Positions 46,716-58,930 of a stretch of DNA of 64,000 bases are shown here, in pieces. The DNA comes from Nipponacmea schrenckii (taxonomy: Eukaryota; Mollusca; Gastropoda; Lottiidae), in the NCBI GenBank assembly GCA_030562195.1, contig JAUJPP010000001.1:13136472-13200471 (forward strand), written 5' to 3'. The position numbers were made by a program, and so were the translations under genes. Each line of letters starts with the position of its first letter. The first letter of the stretch is position 1. The notes under the pieces were generated by a model. That model made no database searches, was not told where the DNA came from, and saw only the letters and a program-made list of their open reading frames with translations.

Positions 46716-49700
46716 AACAGGTGTAAATTTCTACTGAATTGTAAAAGTAACATTATAATTATTCACCCTATAATTTGAGGATGTAATCTCACTTTGCCAA
46801 TCGACTAAAGTAAGAGATTGAAATTCACGGTAGAGTTATTTGCCGGTTATAGTCGGTTCTAATAAATAGTATTCAGGTTAAGTCATCCTTGTGACATGTG
46901 AAATATGTTCACTCATATTGATATATAATCCCTTACCGAACTCTTAATAACGCAGGTGAAATTGATGAAATCGAAATCATTTTCTTCCACACTTAACGCC
47001 GTCGCTGATGTTCTTCGCACTTCTAGAGACATTAATAACCAGACGACGTTAGACTGCATGCAAAAGATTTCCTGACCCAAGCCTGTAGCGAACTACAGAC
47101 AAGTGTTACAAAATGACCCAGAAAGAGGAGGTGCAGGAACCTTGACGAACGACTAAGCTAACCTCCCCAATAATACCCTAACAGCTGTACAGTATGGTGA
47201 TGAAGTTGCTAACCTCGTTGGTGAAACAGAACTTTTACGCTAGTTTGTAGCATATTAAAAATATATTAAATAGACATACAACAAGTCGGATAACTACGAC
47301 TTCAGGTTTTAACTCACCACACTCAAGTTGACTAAAAACAAGTCTTTCCTTAGATGCAACAAATAGAGTGTTCCCCAGGGATATCTTTACGTTAGTAGAA
47401 AATAAACAGGAGCAACATTATGTTTTAAATATTTTAGTTTTTACAGTGGACAATTCTTTCTTTGAAGAAATTTCTAGGAGGGAAATAAAAGGCCTTCTAT
47501 GCTTTTCATCAAACTATAGTGAAAACTGAGCACTCACCAACAAAATGGAGTCCTAACACACCAATGCAATTATGCAATGAATTTAAGTGTGAAGACCCGG
47601 TATAGCAAGTTTTTTATTTGTTATACGACAACCGTCCTTGACCTTTTATGGCCCCTTTAATCTAACAATTTTTGGCATATCAATTAGTACTTTCATGTAC
47701 ATTGTGAATATCATTTTTTACCCATAGTTTTACAATGAATTTGCGTTCACAGAAATAAACCTTTAAAACCACATGTGATATTTTGGCAAGAATTCCTCCC
47801 TATTTTTAGTATCTTTTAAATATTATAAAAATGGTTCAGAACTGTGACTAATAGAGTGTTTTCGAGAATAAAACGATCGCCATTCGAAAGAACTCGCCTT
47901 TGATGGTCTTATTATGAACAAAATCCTAAGTAGGGTCCTAATTTTATAATATTAAATATGACAACTAATAAACACACAGAAAAATTGAATTGATTTCTGA
48001 ATTGAAGTTTCTGACACATCATACTCATTTAAAATAGAATACAAATTTGGGTACTCTTCATTCAAATAGTTGTAGGTGTGGTACTTTGGTCACACGAGAA
48101 ACTGGTCCAATTAATATTTTCCGTTTGGTAAACACCATTCGATATAAAATAATATTAAGCATAGGTATATACATTGTATCTATAAAGTATATTAGATTAT
48201 CTGTTATCTGTATAAGATATAATATACCATGCAGAAAAGAAGATGGTAAAACAAAATTCATGTAGATAATAGGTTCACTGTCATTTAGGCACACATTTTT
48301 TTTAAGAACACCTCATTTAGACCTAGTACTTTAGGAACGATATATCGCTGAATCGATATGACATGCCACTATACACGTATTGTATCGATATGTAGTGTAT
48401 CGATTGCTATTTTGACGTGTGTCTAAATTGTAAGCATACTCCTGTCGAAACATATTTACATATTATAGCTATTAGAGGCTAGAAAGAGACATGTTTTTCG
48501 GACTAACCAGAATGACTCATAAGTATGTCATACTTATCAAATACAAGCTGTCATGCATCCATTCACTTCTCTGAAATGTTTAGAAGAGTAAGTGGAGTAT
48601 AAATGAAAATAAGCCACTGAGTACAGGTTCATTATGATCTTTAAAAATTGATCTACCGTGTAGATGATAAATGTGAATTCGCTTGGTTGCCCATATATAT
48701 TTAATTACGTAGAAAAGAAGTTTCGACCTTTTTTTCTAAACTGTGTACATCCAGTATCTAACTATTGAAATGTGATTTCTCTTAGTCCTTCGGCTGATGA
48801 ACTTTTCCACCCGGTTTCCACTTGTAGTGATGCAGATGAAAGGAGCTGACATGCAAAAAGCTTCCGAATTGGAAAATAAACCGAAATCTAGCGGACTACA
48901 AGCTATGTATGTTAAAGATCCCTCGATTGTTTGTTTGTTTGACAAAATTTCCGTCATTGCATTGGGGAATTTGTTTTCTTCTTTATTTCTTTTGTTACCT
49001 GTTTTCCCCGTTTATAAACATCATGAACCTGAGGCAAGACATTATCAAAATCAAAGGTAATCGAATTCACTAAAGAATGACGGGCACTAGCACACTTTTT
49101 TGCATCGGATTTTGTGTGTCCAAATTGGCCAATTAATTCATCGTGTCCTTCCACCATTCTTCATACTTCATTGAGGCCGTGGTAACACAAATGAGACAAA
49201 AAACGTATTCATTGCTTTGTAGTTTGGTGGGCTTTTTGAAAATACGGGATAGTAATTCAAAACCAGTATTCGGGATACGATGCAATTAACTATGACCACA
49301 TCAATGTGCCCTTTCCAGCAAAGAGATTTGTTACTTCTGAACTTTTCTCCCTTGTATCAATTGCCTTGTCGTCCAGTCGCGGTGTTTACAGAATCATATT
49401 TTAAATTATTTTCGTATATACAAAATTCTTAAGAGTCTTAATTTGACTATGGGCCGATGAATATATCGACCATGTAGCAAATTTGATTTTACTTGGGGTA
49501 ATATATGGAATATTTGTGTATAAACGAATTGAAATTTAGAAGTCACAATAGATGAAAAGTAGATCTCTTTCCACATATTAATCTGTATCACATGATTAAT
49601 TATTAGAAATTGCAATTAAAAGCTGAGATTTCGGTATTATTTCACGAATAGTGTTCATTAATTTTAAATAGGAATATAATACTTCAAAAAACACATATAA

Positions 49701-50150
49701 AAAAGCTTAATTAATTACAGCTAATGGCAAGGTATTGCGATGGTCGTCTTGAAGGCAATTGTTACCTTTCTTGTATTGCTAAATTTGTAAATGCGCTACC
49801 GTTTGACGAATATATCCACGGTCAAAAGTAGATTTAACACATATCTCAAAAAAGTGACAGTGAGGAAAACTAAGCCAAAATTTAGGCGTTCGTTGAATTT
49901 CAACCGTTGAATCGTTTGTGTAGCACATGGTATGTTTAGGGCGAACATCGGGCGGTGATCATGCACAGTACAAAGTGTAGGTCTCTTTGCTACATTCAGA
50001 GCAAGGTCATGGTGTGTTTAATCCGTCCACAGCCTATGACTACCCCTGAAGTCTGATTTTTGAGACTTGATATCCGCGAATTGAAAAATTGAAAAAGATA
50101 TAATTATGACACTAGCTGTATAGACATAACATTCAATCGAATAAATATAC
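46716..50150. other. Intergenic between D2 and gene B
   Basis: No intact gene. About 46965-47241 has a coding-like minus-free frame on the plus strand with three stops (NAVADVLRTSRDIN, ANLPNNTLTAVQYGDEV), a possible relic of unknown family. At 48273-48330 there is one arm end of the TTAGGCACAC foldback. At 48790-48870 there is a SINE core. At 49850-50040 there is a repeat shared with 56480-56690 (TTCGTTGAATTTCAAC, ACATCGGGCGG). Confidence 0.45.
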
Positions 50151-50219
50151 CATAACAATATTATTATAATCCCTCAAATTGGTGGTAATTAACTCTTAAC
50201 AAGATTATAATTACAAGAT

Positions 50220-50233
50220 CGGTCATATGACCG
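50220..50233. promoter_or_regulatory. Promoter palindrome of gene B
   Basis: CGGTCATATGACCG, a perfect 14-bp palindrome with a CATATG centre, about 110 bp upstream of the TATA box. An identical site lies at the same place in gene C (61484-61497). Confidence 0.45.
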
Positions 50234-50343
50234 AATATCAGAATATCAATTAAATTTGAATAATTATCAGGCAAAATATTTTAATGATATGCGATACAAT
50301 TTCATACAGGATCTTGTTCATATCAAGAGCTCTTCTCCGTACC

Positions 50344-50350
50344 TATATAA
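50344..50350 (+). promoter_or_regulatory. TATA box of gene B
   Basis: TATATAA, about 30 bases before the predicted start. It is followed by a short untranslated exon ending GCTCA|GTAAGT at 50397 and an intron whose acceptor is GCTTCAG at 50646. Confidence 0.6.
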
Positions 50351-50686
50351 CTGCTAGGTTCAGATTTCTTGACACATTCTATATTTGGCTTTGCTCAGTA
50401 AGTATATTTTAACTTATATAAACATTGCTAATTCGGTTTATTTTAAAATCGACGCTTATACTATATTCTACTGTATCAGGAATACCGGACCGGATATCGG
50501 ATCAAGCACCATACCTCGGATTAAGCACCATACCTCGTGGGTAGCATCCATTAATCTATTTATATTTTCATTTCACCTTCAATTGCATTCCGATATAGGA
50601 TATTTTCATCGTTAATATTAAACATTATTATTAATTATTGCTTCAGAATAGACAAAATTCACGCAGTTTAAAAATTCATAGACGAG

Positions 50687-52582
50687 ATGAAGGTTACAAT
50701 TTTTGTTTTGATGTTAGTTAGTGCAGTGGCTGTTAACGCACAAGGTAATAATAGTGGTGATCGGCGTGGTCGCTCCATTGATGATCGCAAAGAACAGACA
50801 CCAGGTAATGCTTCAATCAAATCAACCTTTTTGTGATTAATATTTGGAGGAACTTTAAGATATAAAAGAGGTATGTTTCAAGCAAATCTAGGGTTTTTAA
50901 AACGTTTGATATTGTCAACTGGTGTAAATACCCCTAGACAATATAATTAAAGAGAAAAATCTATATTTTTTGTATATATATCGGGAACCGTTCAAAGTTA
51001 TTCCTATAATAATAAATGTATAAATAAATGTTCCTATAAGTTAAATTATTTCTAACTTTATTGCAAAATATACAATATTAAGGTCATATTCCATGACTTG
51101 AGATCACTTTTGGCCTTCTGTTGTCGTGTTCTAATATTTATAAAAAATATTATCATTATGCAAATATGGACAACCCATAGTCTGGGTGAGTTTGTTCTCA
51201 TAGTACAGATATACTTTTAACACCTCTATTTAACCATAAACAAGATCGTTTTCGAAAGTTGGCACTGGCATTGTAAAAATCAAAGAAATGACGGTGTAAG
51301 TAATGGAGTATTATGGTTTAATTTAGAAAAAGGTCACTTCCCGTCTTTTCTAAACTATAATTACCGGTACATACAAAACTACGTATGGTTCCTACACGGA
51401 ATTCGAAAATGATATAATGCTTCATATTCCATAACTTGACTACACTTTTGGCCTTCTGTTATCATGTTCGAATATTTATAAAAAGAAATATTATCAAATT
51501 GTTGTAGCTTGCAAATATGGAAAACCCATAGTTGGTGAATGCAATGGAGAAGAGTATACTTTTGTATTTGAAAGTGACGATTGTCCAACCCGTGAAAGAA
51601 CTGGTAAATGTATGGTCAATTCTGAGGGAGATATGGTTCCTGTTGCCAGTGTTTTCAAGAGTCTGGGTGAGTTTGTTCTCATAGTACAGATATACTTTTA
51701 ACACCTCTATTTAACCATAAACAAGATCGTTTTCGAAAGTTGACAGTGGCAGTGTAAAAAGCAAAGAAAGGACGGTGTAAGTAGTGGAGTATTATGGTTT
51801 AATTTAGAAAGGTACCTTCCCGTCCTTTTTAAATTATAATTACCGGTACATACAAAACTACGTATGGTTCCTACACGGCACTCGGAAATGATATAATGCT
51901 TTATTTTTATACCTATACCACTTTTAGTCACTATGTTTTGAAAATTATGTAAAGAAACATGATGACATAAGAATATTTTATGACAAAAGAGCATCTTATC
52001 TATTGACCAACGTTCATGAGAACTATTTTATGATAACTTTTATCGGCACTCAATTTTAAATTTAACGTAAAAAAAAATTTCTATCGACATAAACATATTT
52101 TAAGATGTTACTATAATCTTTTAATAGATTTAACATGTAAATAATTGGTCAAATCGATTGTTGATACCTATTGTTATTGTGTACTTTCAGAATGCTTCTA
52201 CACCCTTCCTGAAGTGTCAGGAGACTGTGACCCGGAAACAAATACTTTGATACTTTCCCATACTCTGTTGACTAAAGATGTAGAGGGATGCGACCAAACA
52301 ATCGAGTCGACCGTTCAATGTTCAGAAAACAACGATGGGAAACTTGTTCCAAAACTTGGTGAAATGAGTCTTTTTCCTAGGCGAACAGAATTCAATTGTC
52401 TTAATTCAGAAGAACGTAGGGGTCCACAGAGTAGACGGAGCGAACACTTTGGTGTAAAACATGGTGAAAACAGAAATAGGGGGCGCAATGGAAGAGGAAA
52501 CGTTGGAAGACGTTATGGCAAAGGAAGATTACCAAATGGAGGTAGACGAGGAGGAGTCCGAGGTAGAAGAGATAATGAATAA
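50687..52582 (+). CDS. Gene B: secreted two-module cysteine protein, pleiotrophin/midkine-like
   Basis: Coding exons 50687-50804, 51508-51666 and 52191-52582 give 222 residues; all internal borders are phase 1. Residues 1-18 are a signal peptide (MKVTIFVLMLVSAVAVNA). Next is a basic segment, GDRRGRSIDDRKEQTP, like the gene A unit. Module 1 (about 41-80) has CKY..xxVGEC and spacing C-x9-C-x13-C-x8-C. Module 2 (about 94-137) has C-x10-C-x20-C-x9-C with GDCDPETNT and CDQTIESTVQC. Each module is followed by N-x2-G-x-[ML]-VP. The last ~60 residues are Arg/Gly-rich. In pleiotrophin/midkine the C-terminal domain is C-x9-C-x21-C-x9-C with CKY, GEC and C..T[IV]...C, so module 2 fits well, but the conserved Trp before Gly is absent. 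The basic tail would suit heparin or glycan binding. Function is inference. Confidence 0.72.
51160..51186 (+). pseudogene. Relic of a duplicated gene B cysteine exon
   Basis: GCAAATATGGACAACCCATAG followed by TCTGG and GTGAGT is the start of exon 51508-51666 joined to its end, with about 130 bp deleted between AGT microhomologies. The flanking intron also repeats (about 51082-51419 versus 51420-51902). The acceptor AG is lost. Confidence 0.75.
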
Positions 52583-52777
52583 AAACACATTTTCTTTCAA
52601 AATGAGGTAGAACAGTTTCTTTATATTTCAACCAATTACAATCTATCTGGAATGACCAAATTACGGATAGATATTGCATGAAGGGATCTTGTTTTTAACT
52701 TATGATCGATGCAACAAAGTGTCTCGGAATGAAATTATTATGAAATAATGCTTGTCCATCGAACACAAATCTGTAGG
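52583..52777 (+). other. Gene B 3' untranslated sequence
   Basis: Aligns with 63510-63720 of gene C. A weak possible donor, GAG|GTAGAA (about 52603), is shared as AAG|GTAGTT in gene C and would splice to the terminal exon. Confidence 0.4.
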
Positions 52778-54395
52778 TTTTATACACCCACATACTATGG
52801 TCGTATATAGTTGTCGCCCCTGTCCGTCTGTCCACAAATGGCTTCAAAACGTTAGACATTGACGGTTTTTCGATCAACAGTTTCTGGGTTATTTCCCTTG
52901 ACTTTGTCAAAACTCGCCAAAATTGGCATTTGAACGCGATACTTTTCATCTAATTTAAATGAAATTTGGTGTGATCATTTATATTAAAGAGATCTTGGAC
53001 AAATTCGATATTGACAATTTTCAATGAACGATGTGAGTTATTGCCCTTGACTTGTGGGTTCTGTCTACATTACACTGTAAATTATCTTAAATTAGCAGAA
53101 CAGAGCAGAAAATCCCCTTGGGCCCTAGCGTGGCATTTGATACTTTTTCGATAGCATAAAAACTTAAACGGTTAAAATTATCAGCATATCTATAGATAGC
53201 ATAGGTCAAGGTCACTGTACACTGAAAATTCCAAGTTCATTGAAGGTCAAGGTCACTAGATGGAGACATAAAAAAAAATGTGTCTAAATAAAATTTAAAT
53301 TCGAAATTAAAAATTCTGTCCTAATAACATTTAGATAAAGTTAAAAGGCTTTGATAGAGTCTGACTCTGACTTCCATTGAAGGTCAAGGTCACTAGATGG
53401 AGACATAAAAAAAAATGTGTCTAAATATGATTTAAATTCGTAATTTAAAATTCTGTCCTAATAACATTTAGATAAAGTTAAGAGGCTTTGATAGAGTCTG
53501 ACTCTGACTTCCAGTCAGAATCTTTTCTTCTATCTGGTAGTGCAGGCTCCAGACGTGATTATGAATACCTCACGCTCAAACCGGAAGTGAAAAATTAATC
53601 ACACGCTATTATTTAAATGGACAACTTGTCAGTATTCTGAGAATTTCAGATTGAACAGAAAATTAGCAACAAAGTCAGAAATTTCTAATTTTGGGGGAAA
53701 TTTTTGTTTAATTTTTTTTGGAAAATTTTTCAAATGCACTAAATAGATCTTTTTATAATTAACATATTAAATAAAATCGATACAGAAATAAGCCATATAG
53801 CTGCAAAATTCTTGCTCATTATGCAATATCTCATTTCCGGTTGGTGGTTCAGTTCTTCTCAAATGTTTTAGTATGACTAAAATACTATGCCATTTTCTGT
53901 TTTGCCTAGAGTCCTTACACAAGCAAATATAATCCCCAAAAAATTGAAGTTTGATTTCTTTGTACAATATGTCTATATTTTGTGAATTTCAGATCGATCC
54001 CACAATTAGCACCAAAATGTTTGATAACAATTATCTCAGTCAACACATTTCAAAACCTTAAATTAAAAAACTTTATAAAATAGATCTTTATAACAAATAA
54101 AAAAAAAATAAAGAAAATTTCTGATCTAGAAAAAATTTGATTTCATTTTTTATTCCAGCCCATTTAGAAATGTTCGTCCAAACAAAAACGCTCTATGTAT
54201 TTCAATTTTTCTAGAGACGTTCTCAAATAAAAGTCGATACGAAAACAAAGCATGGAATCGATAAAGCGATGCCACGCAAAAAACAGTACAAATAATGTTT
54301 GACAATTAATTTCTGAGAAGAAGGATATTATGAAACATGGAGCTTGGGGATGGGACATTATAATATATATTATAATATATTATTAAGATTTGAAC
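52778..54395 (+). mobile_element. Insertion in gene B 3' region, pearl/retroposon composite
   Basis: Gene C lacks this ~1.6 kb: its CAAATCTGTAG and CATGTGAGTTAAA segments are only about 35 bases apart. The insert opens with TTTTATACACCCACAT, the pearl-like head, then GTCGCCCCTGTCCGTC. It also holds AAGGTCAAGGTCACTAG in a ~142-bp tandem (53236-53515) and CCGGAAGTG at 53581. Its right edge is near a TATAATATAT run at about 54360-54385. Confidence 0.6.
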
Positions 54396-54500
54396 GACAT
54401 GTGAGTTAAACCTTGAAGAGACCTCCACATCATTAAAGCGTTTTGTTGAGTACTTGAATTGGTAGTTACATGCTTATTTTAAATTCATTTTTTTTTTCAG

Positions 54501-54565
54501 ATACATTGACCAAACCAAAGCGAATTTGCATGATGTATTTGAATTAATAAACTAATACCATACAA
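54501..54565 (+). other. Gene B terminal untranslated exon
   Basis: Preceded by TTTTTTTTTCAG. It reads ATACATTGACCAAACC... with AATAAA at 54546-54551. It is conserved with 63838-63905 (gene C) and 13493-13563. Confidence 0.5.
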
Positions 54566-57500
54566 TTATCCTTTTGTTAAACTCAAAATTTCAAAACATA
54601 ATTGCTCTGCCATTTTAGGCCTTGTCCATTAAGATTTTGCTTATATGTTCCTTCTTTTGTCACTTTCGATTTCATCGCCCTATAAAATCTCATATCATAT
54701 CTTCACGATGGCATAGCGGGATATATGGATAGTCGTCTGGCAGCTTCTTGTTACTTCGTTGTGTCTTCACGTGCCGAGAATTTCCCAGTGGCAAGGGAGG
54801 ATAGTACGAATTAATGAGCAAGATTTACGAAGGGTAAAAAAGACACATGTGGTCACAAACGACAGAATTAACTTTTTCATTTTAATCAAAAACTTTAATT
54901 TTCTCCAAGGTGATAATTGAAAAGTAGGACGTTAAACTCCATTCATTTCATTTATTTTGCTAATTATTATCACCTTGGTTAAAATTAATTTCGAATTTAA
55001 AATTTCCTAGGTGAAAATTGGGTGATAAGTCCTGTAGGTAAAAATTCAGTGAAAATGTTGTTTTCAAACTAAATATTTCAATTCAAAACTAAAGGAGTTA
55101 TCACCTTATTTTCAATTTTTTAAATAAAATACCATAGTATTATCACATTCAAATAATGTTGCAAATAATTATCAACTAGGTGAAAAATAAATTTTTTAAT
55201 CAAAAAGTACAGGAATTATCTAGGTAAGAATTCAGGTTTTTAATTCAATATTAAAAATTCATAATAAAAAGTTGGCGTATTTGAGACAAAGTAGACGCAT
55301 AATAAATAACCTTATAATAATATAGACTCTTTATTTTACATGGGTCAGAATTAGGCGCAATACACAAGGACATGGTCCTGTCTAACATTCAACCCACGGG
55401 ACAATACAATGGATTATTGTATAATAATATTCATGATAACAAATTTAATATAAATAACAAATAACATGGAAAACATCAATACGTCCTTCGTCAATTTTTT
55501 TGGACACAAGATGACTGAAGATGTTCTCACGATTGGATCGATATTTACGACCGTGTAAACATCTGATGCTTATTTTCTTGATCACTATTATGACCATATA
55601 AGATTTGTTTAATATTTTATCATGAGCATAGTAACTTATTTTTGGCAAGAGCATATAAATTAATTCCTGAAATTGGTTGTATCCTATATTATTATTTCGT
55701 TTATAAATTATCCAATTCACAAAGATGGCAGGAACTTAAAAATACTTATCAGTTTTTAGGCTTTATCAGATTCAGATTGTCATTAAAATATAAATATTGT
55801 AAAGGGCCTGGACTGTCTATTAACATGGTATTTGTACATTAATCATTCTATTTTGTCATTATGTATTTTTGGTGTGCGCGAATTGTTGGATTACCGGACC
55901 ACAAATAACCTATTTTTTAGTCTTGACATATCAAGTAAACCGGTATTTTATTAGTGAAGTTTATTAGTATTTGTCAGTTTTATCTGATATATTTCTAAAT
56001 TTTGGGAACCATAAGAGTCTCTTTACTCCTTTGACATTTATCATTCATGAGCCTATATTCCTATGGTTTCCATCTGTTATCCAAGTAGATTTTTGTGACA
56101 TAAGTGCTTTGATTGATTTATACTGTAAATTGACATCCCCATTTCATATTGTATATTTCAGTCAATCGTTTTTTCGTTTACTACAATCATAAGATGTAAA
56201 GTCATTCAACTGTTTATTCATTCATCCTTCATGTTTTGCTTTTGATAATATATACATATAAAACTAGATTCTTTGTTCTTTATGACCATGCCTACAGCAC
56301 AAATGAGCGCATTATTGTATGGAACTCCTGACCCGCTGGCAGCCACAATTATCACTAGCAGGGAGTGTAAAAATAAATTTTGTTCTCCATGGCCTATTGC
56401 ATACTAAAAACATGTCCTAATGTTTAGGGATGCAAGTCCGCGTCCATCAGTACATTTCTCTCTATAAAAATAGATGTGTAATGTTGAAACTAAGTCAAAA
56501 TTACGGCGTTCGTTGCATTTCAACAGATGCATAAATTATGCAGCACATGATGGACCCGAAACATCGGCCTTTACTCCAATCTCTGATTGCTAAATTTTGA
56601 CATTGCCGGATGGTGATTGGCACAGTGGAAAGTTTTAGGTCACAGTGTATTTAATAATCCAACAGCCTCCGACTCATTTGGTTACATCCGTAAATTTCCG
56701 TTATTGTAGTTAAGCCTCTGGCTTAAATAGCGTAGAGATTTGCTTTAAAGTTTGGTGATAGGTTTAGTACCTTATAACTGCCTGATTATCCTCTATCGGG
56801 GTCCATTCACTATAAAATAATGGGTGATAACTCATTTGTTTAACATTACTTCTTATGAAAAATATTTGGACAATCGCTACTTTTACAGACGGCTGACAAT
56901 GTTGATATTTTTTCGAAGAAAATGCTTTGTGTCGGCTTTGACGGCTTAAAGTATTGAAAAATGTATCTCTGTACAGATATACTGGATATGGAAAGAGTTT
57001 GATTTTCCAATTATTGCCTTGGAATTTAGAACCAGATTCAACACCAACGATCGACAACAACAAAGGGAACATAAAAAATATCAAAATAAAATAAATATTT
57101 TATCTTTAAATGGTTGAGTATTTGTTTCACGCATCTTTAGCAAGAAATCCAAACGCTTTTTTCGATCACTACAACAATAAACATTCTGTTTCACCCATGC
57201 AATGGGCTCTAACAGGCAGCATAAACCATAACACAGAGATGACACAATAAAGTATGTTTATTAAAATGCCCACTGTAAGTATTTGTGTAACCCATGGTAA
57301 AAAGCTAAAAATACACATAAATGAATTATAAGAAACAAATCGTCGGTCTCCTGGAAGGACCTCGTAAGTCGACTTAAGGGAAATTATTTTTTTTAAATTT
57401 ATATTCCTTAGGCAATTACCCACCAGTTGGTATAAACCTCAAGAGTCAATGTCATTTACTTTTTTCACAAACAATTCTAAAATAAACCTATAAACCAAAT

Positions 57501-57930
57501 TGTGTAACTCAAAACTCACAAATTAACTTATGAGTTGTTCATTTGGAAATTATTATCAGTATTGATAGAATAAAACAGGTAAGTTGAGTTACGAGGTTTT
57601 CTTTTTTTAGAATTGTTGACAATTGTTTTAAAATAGCTTGATTTATGAGTGATGCAATAAGATGTACACAGCATGGTAACAATGGTATTATGGTTATGGT
57701 ATCTATTTACTAAACACAAGTTGACAGAAAGGTAGGTTTAAGTTTTGTTCTAGACTGTCAAGAACTACCTTGGATACTTCGACATGGTCTAAGTGTCATA
57801 CTGCATAGAAGTGATGCAATGAAGTTGAGGTTGTCATAATAGACTTGCTTGCTATATTTGGCTTACAACAAACAACCATCATTCTTTTGAATCAGCATTA
57901 ACATCCTTTTTATTATCTAATTCCAGAATT
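54566..57930. other. Intergenic, repeats only
   Basis: SINE-like fragments at about 54700-54840 and 54915-54950 (tail GTAGGACGTTAAACTCCATTC). A minus-strand retroposon tail at 55310-55410. Open frames at 55445-55720 (minus) and 55642-55842 (plus) have no family I recognise. A repeat at 56480-56690 is shared with 49850-50040. Bases 57340-57372 share CTTACGAGGTC...CCAGGAGACCGACGA with 61349-61376 in inverted orientation. Confidence 0.45.
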
Positions 57931-58290
57931 ATGAATGTTCCCAAGATGTTAAGCAGGGGAGAACTTATGGTTAAGTTAGCAAATAAAGATCATACGTCAG
58001 AATCAATCAAAAAGAAGAGAATAGGAAATTCGGTAGAAAATGGAATAGGAATAAAAGTAAATAGAATAGGAAATTCGGTAGAAGATAGAATAGGACCAAA
58101 AGAAAAGAGAATAGGAAATTCGGTGGAAGATAGAATAGGACCAAAAGAAAAGAGAATAGGAAATTCGGTAGAAGATAGAATAGGACCAAAAGAAAAGAGA
58201 ATAGGAAATTCGGTAGAAGATAGAATATGACCAAAAGAAAAGAGAATAGGAAATTCGGTAGAAGATAGAATAGGACCAAAAGAAAAGAGA
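57931..58290 (+). repeat. 45-bp repeat encoding RIGNSVEDRIGPKEK
   Basis: Following TCTAATTCCAG, an ATG-led frame (57931-58230) reads MNVPKMLSRGELMVKLANK and then tandem 15-residue units with a 45-bp DNA period. A TGA replaces GGA at 58228-58230, while the DNA repeat continues to about 58310 and grades into AGAAGAAAAGA-rich text to 58900. It could be an exon with a coding repeat or only a minisatellite. The splice-like acceptor and multiple-of-three period favour a former coding origin. Confidence 0.45.
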
Positions 58291-58930
58291 ATGGGAAATT
58301 TCTAGAAGATAGAATGGGACCAAAAGAAAAGAGAATGGAAATTTGGAGAAAATGGAATGGGACCAAAAGAAAAAGAATGGAAATTTAAAGAAGATAGAAT
58401 AGAACCAGAAAAGAGAATTGGAGAAATGGAAGACAAATTAGAACCAGAAGAAATGAAATGGAGACAAATTAGAACCAGAAGAAAAGAAATTGGAGACAAA
58501 TTAGACCAGAAGAAAAGAAAATTTGGGAAAAGGGCAAATTAGAACCAGAAGAAAAGAGAATTGGAGAAAGGAAGACAAATTAGAACCAGAAGAAAAAAAT
58601 TGGAGAAATAAAAGACAAATTAGAACCAGAAGAAAAAGAAATGGAGAAATAAAAAAGAAAATTAAACCCAAAAAAAGAGAATTGGACAAATTAGAACCAG
58701 AAGAAAAGATAATCGGAGGGAAATTGAACCAAAAGAAAAGAGAATTGGAGACAAATTGAACCAAAGAAAAGAGAATTTGGGAAAATGGAACAAATTGAAC
58801 CAATAAAATGAAATTGGAAATTTTTGAAATAAGGGGAACAAGATAAAAAAAATTATTTTGGAATTTAAATTTAAAAAAAATCGAAAATAAAGAAAAAAAT
58901 ATAAATGACAAAAGAGATGGAAAGTGTGTT
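58291..58930. repeat. Purine-rich degenerate repeat
   Basis: Decaying units of AACCAGAAGAAAAGAAATTGGAGA. Lys/Glu open frames on the plus strand and Phe/Leu/Ser frames on the minus strand are artefacts. Confidence 0.7.

Noticed and set aside
55445..55842. Overlapping opposite-strand frames of 66-91 codons
   Set aside because: No motif recognised; their position beside a retroposon tail suggests repeat sequence.
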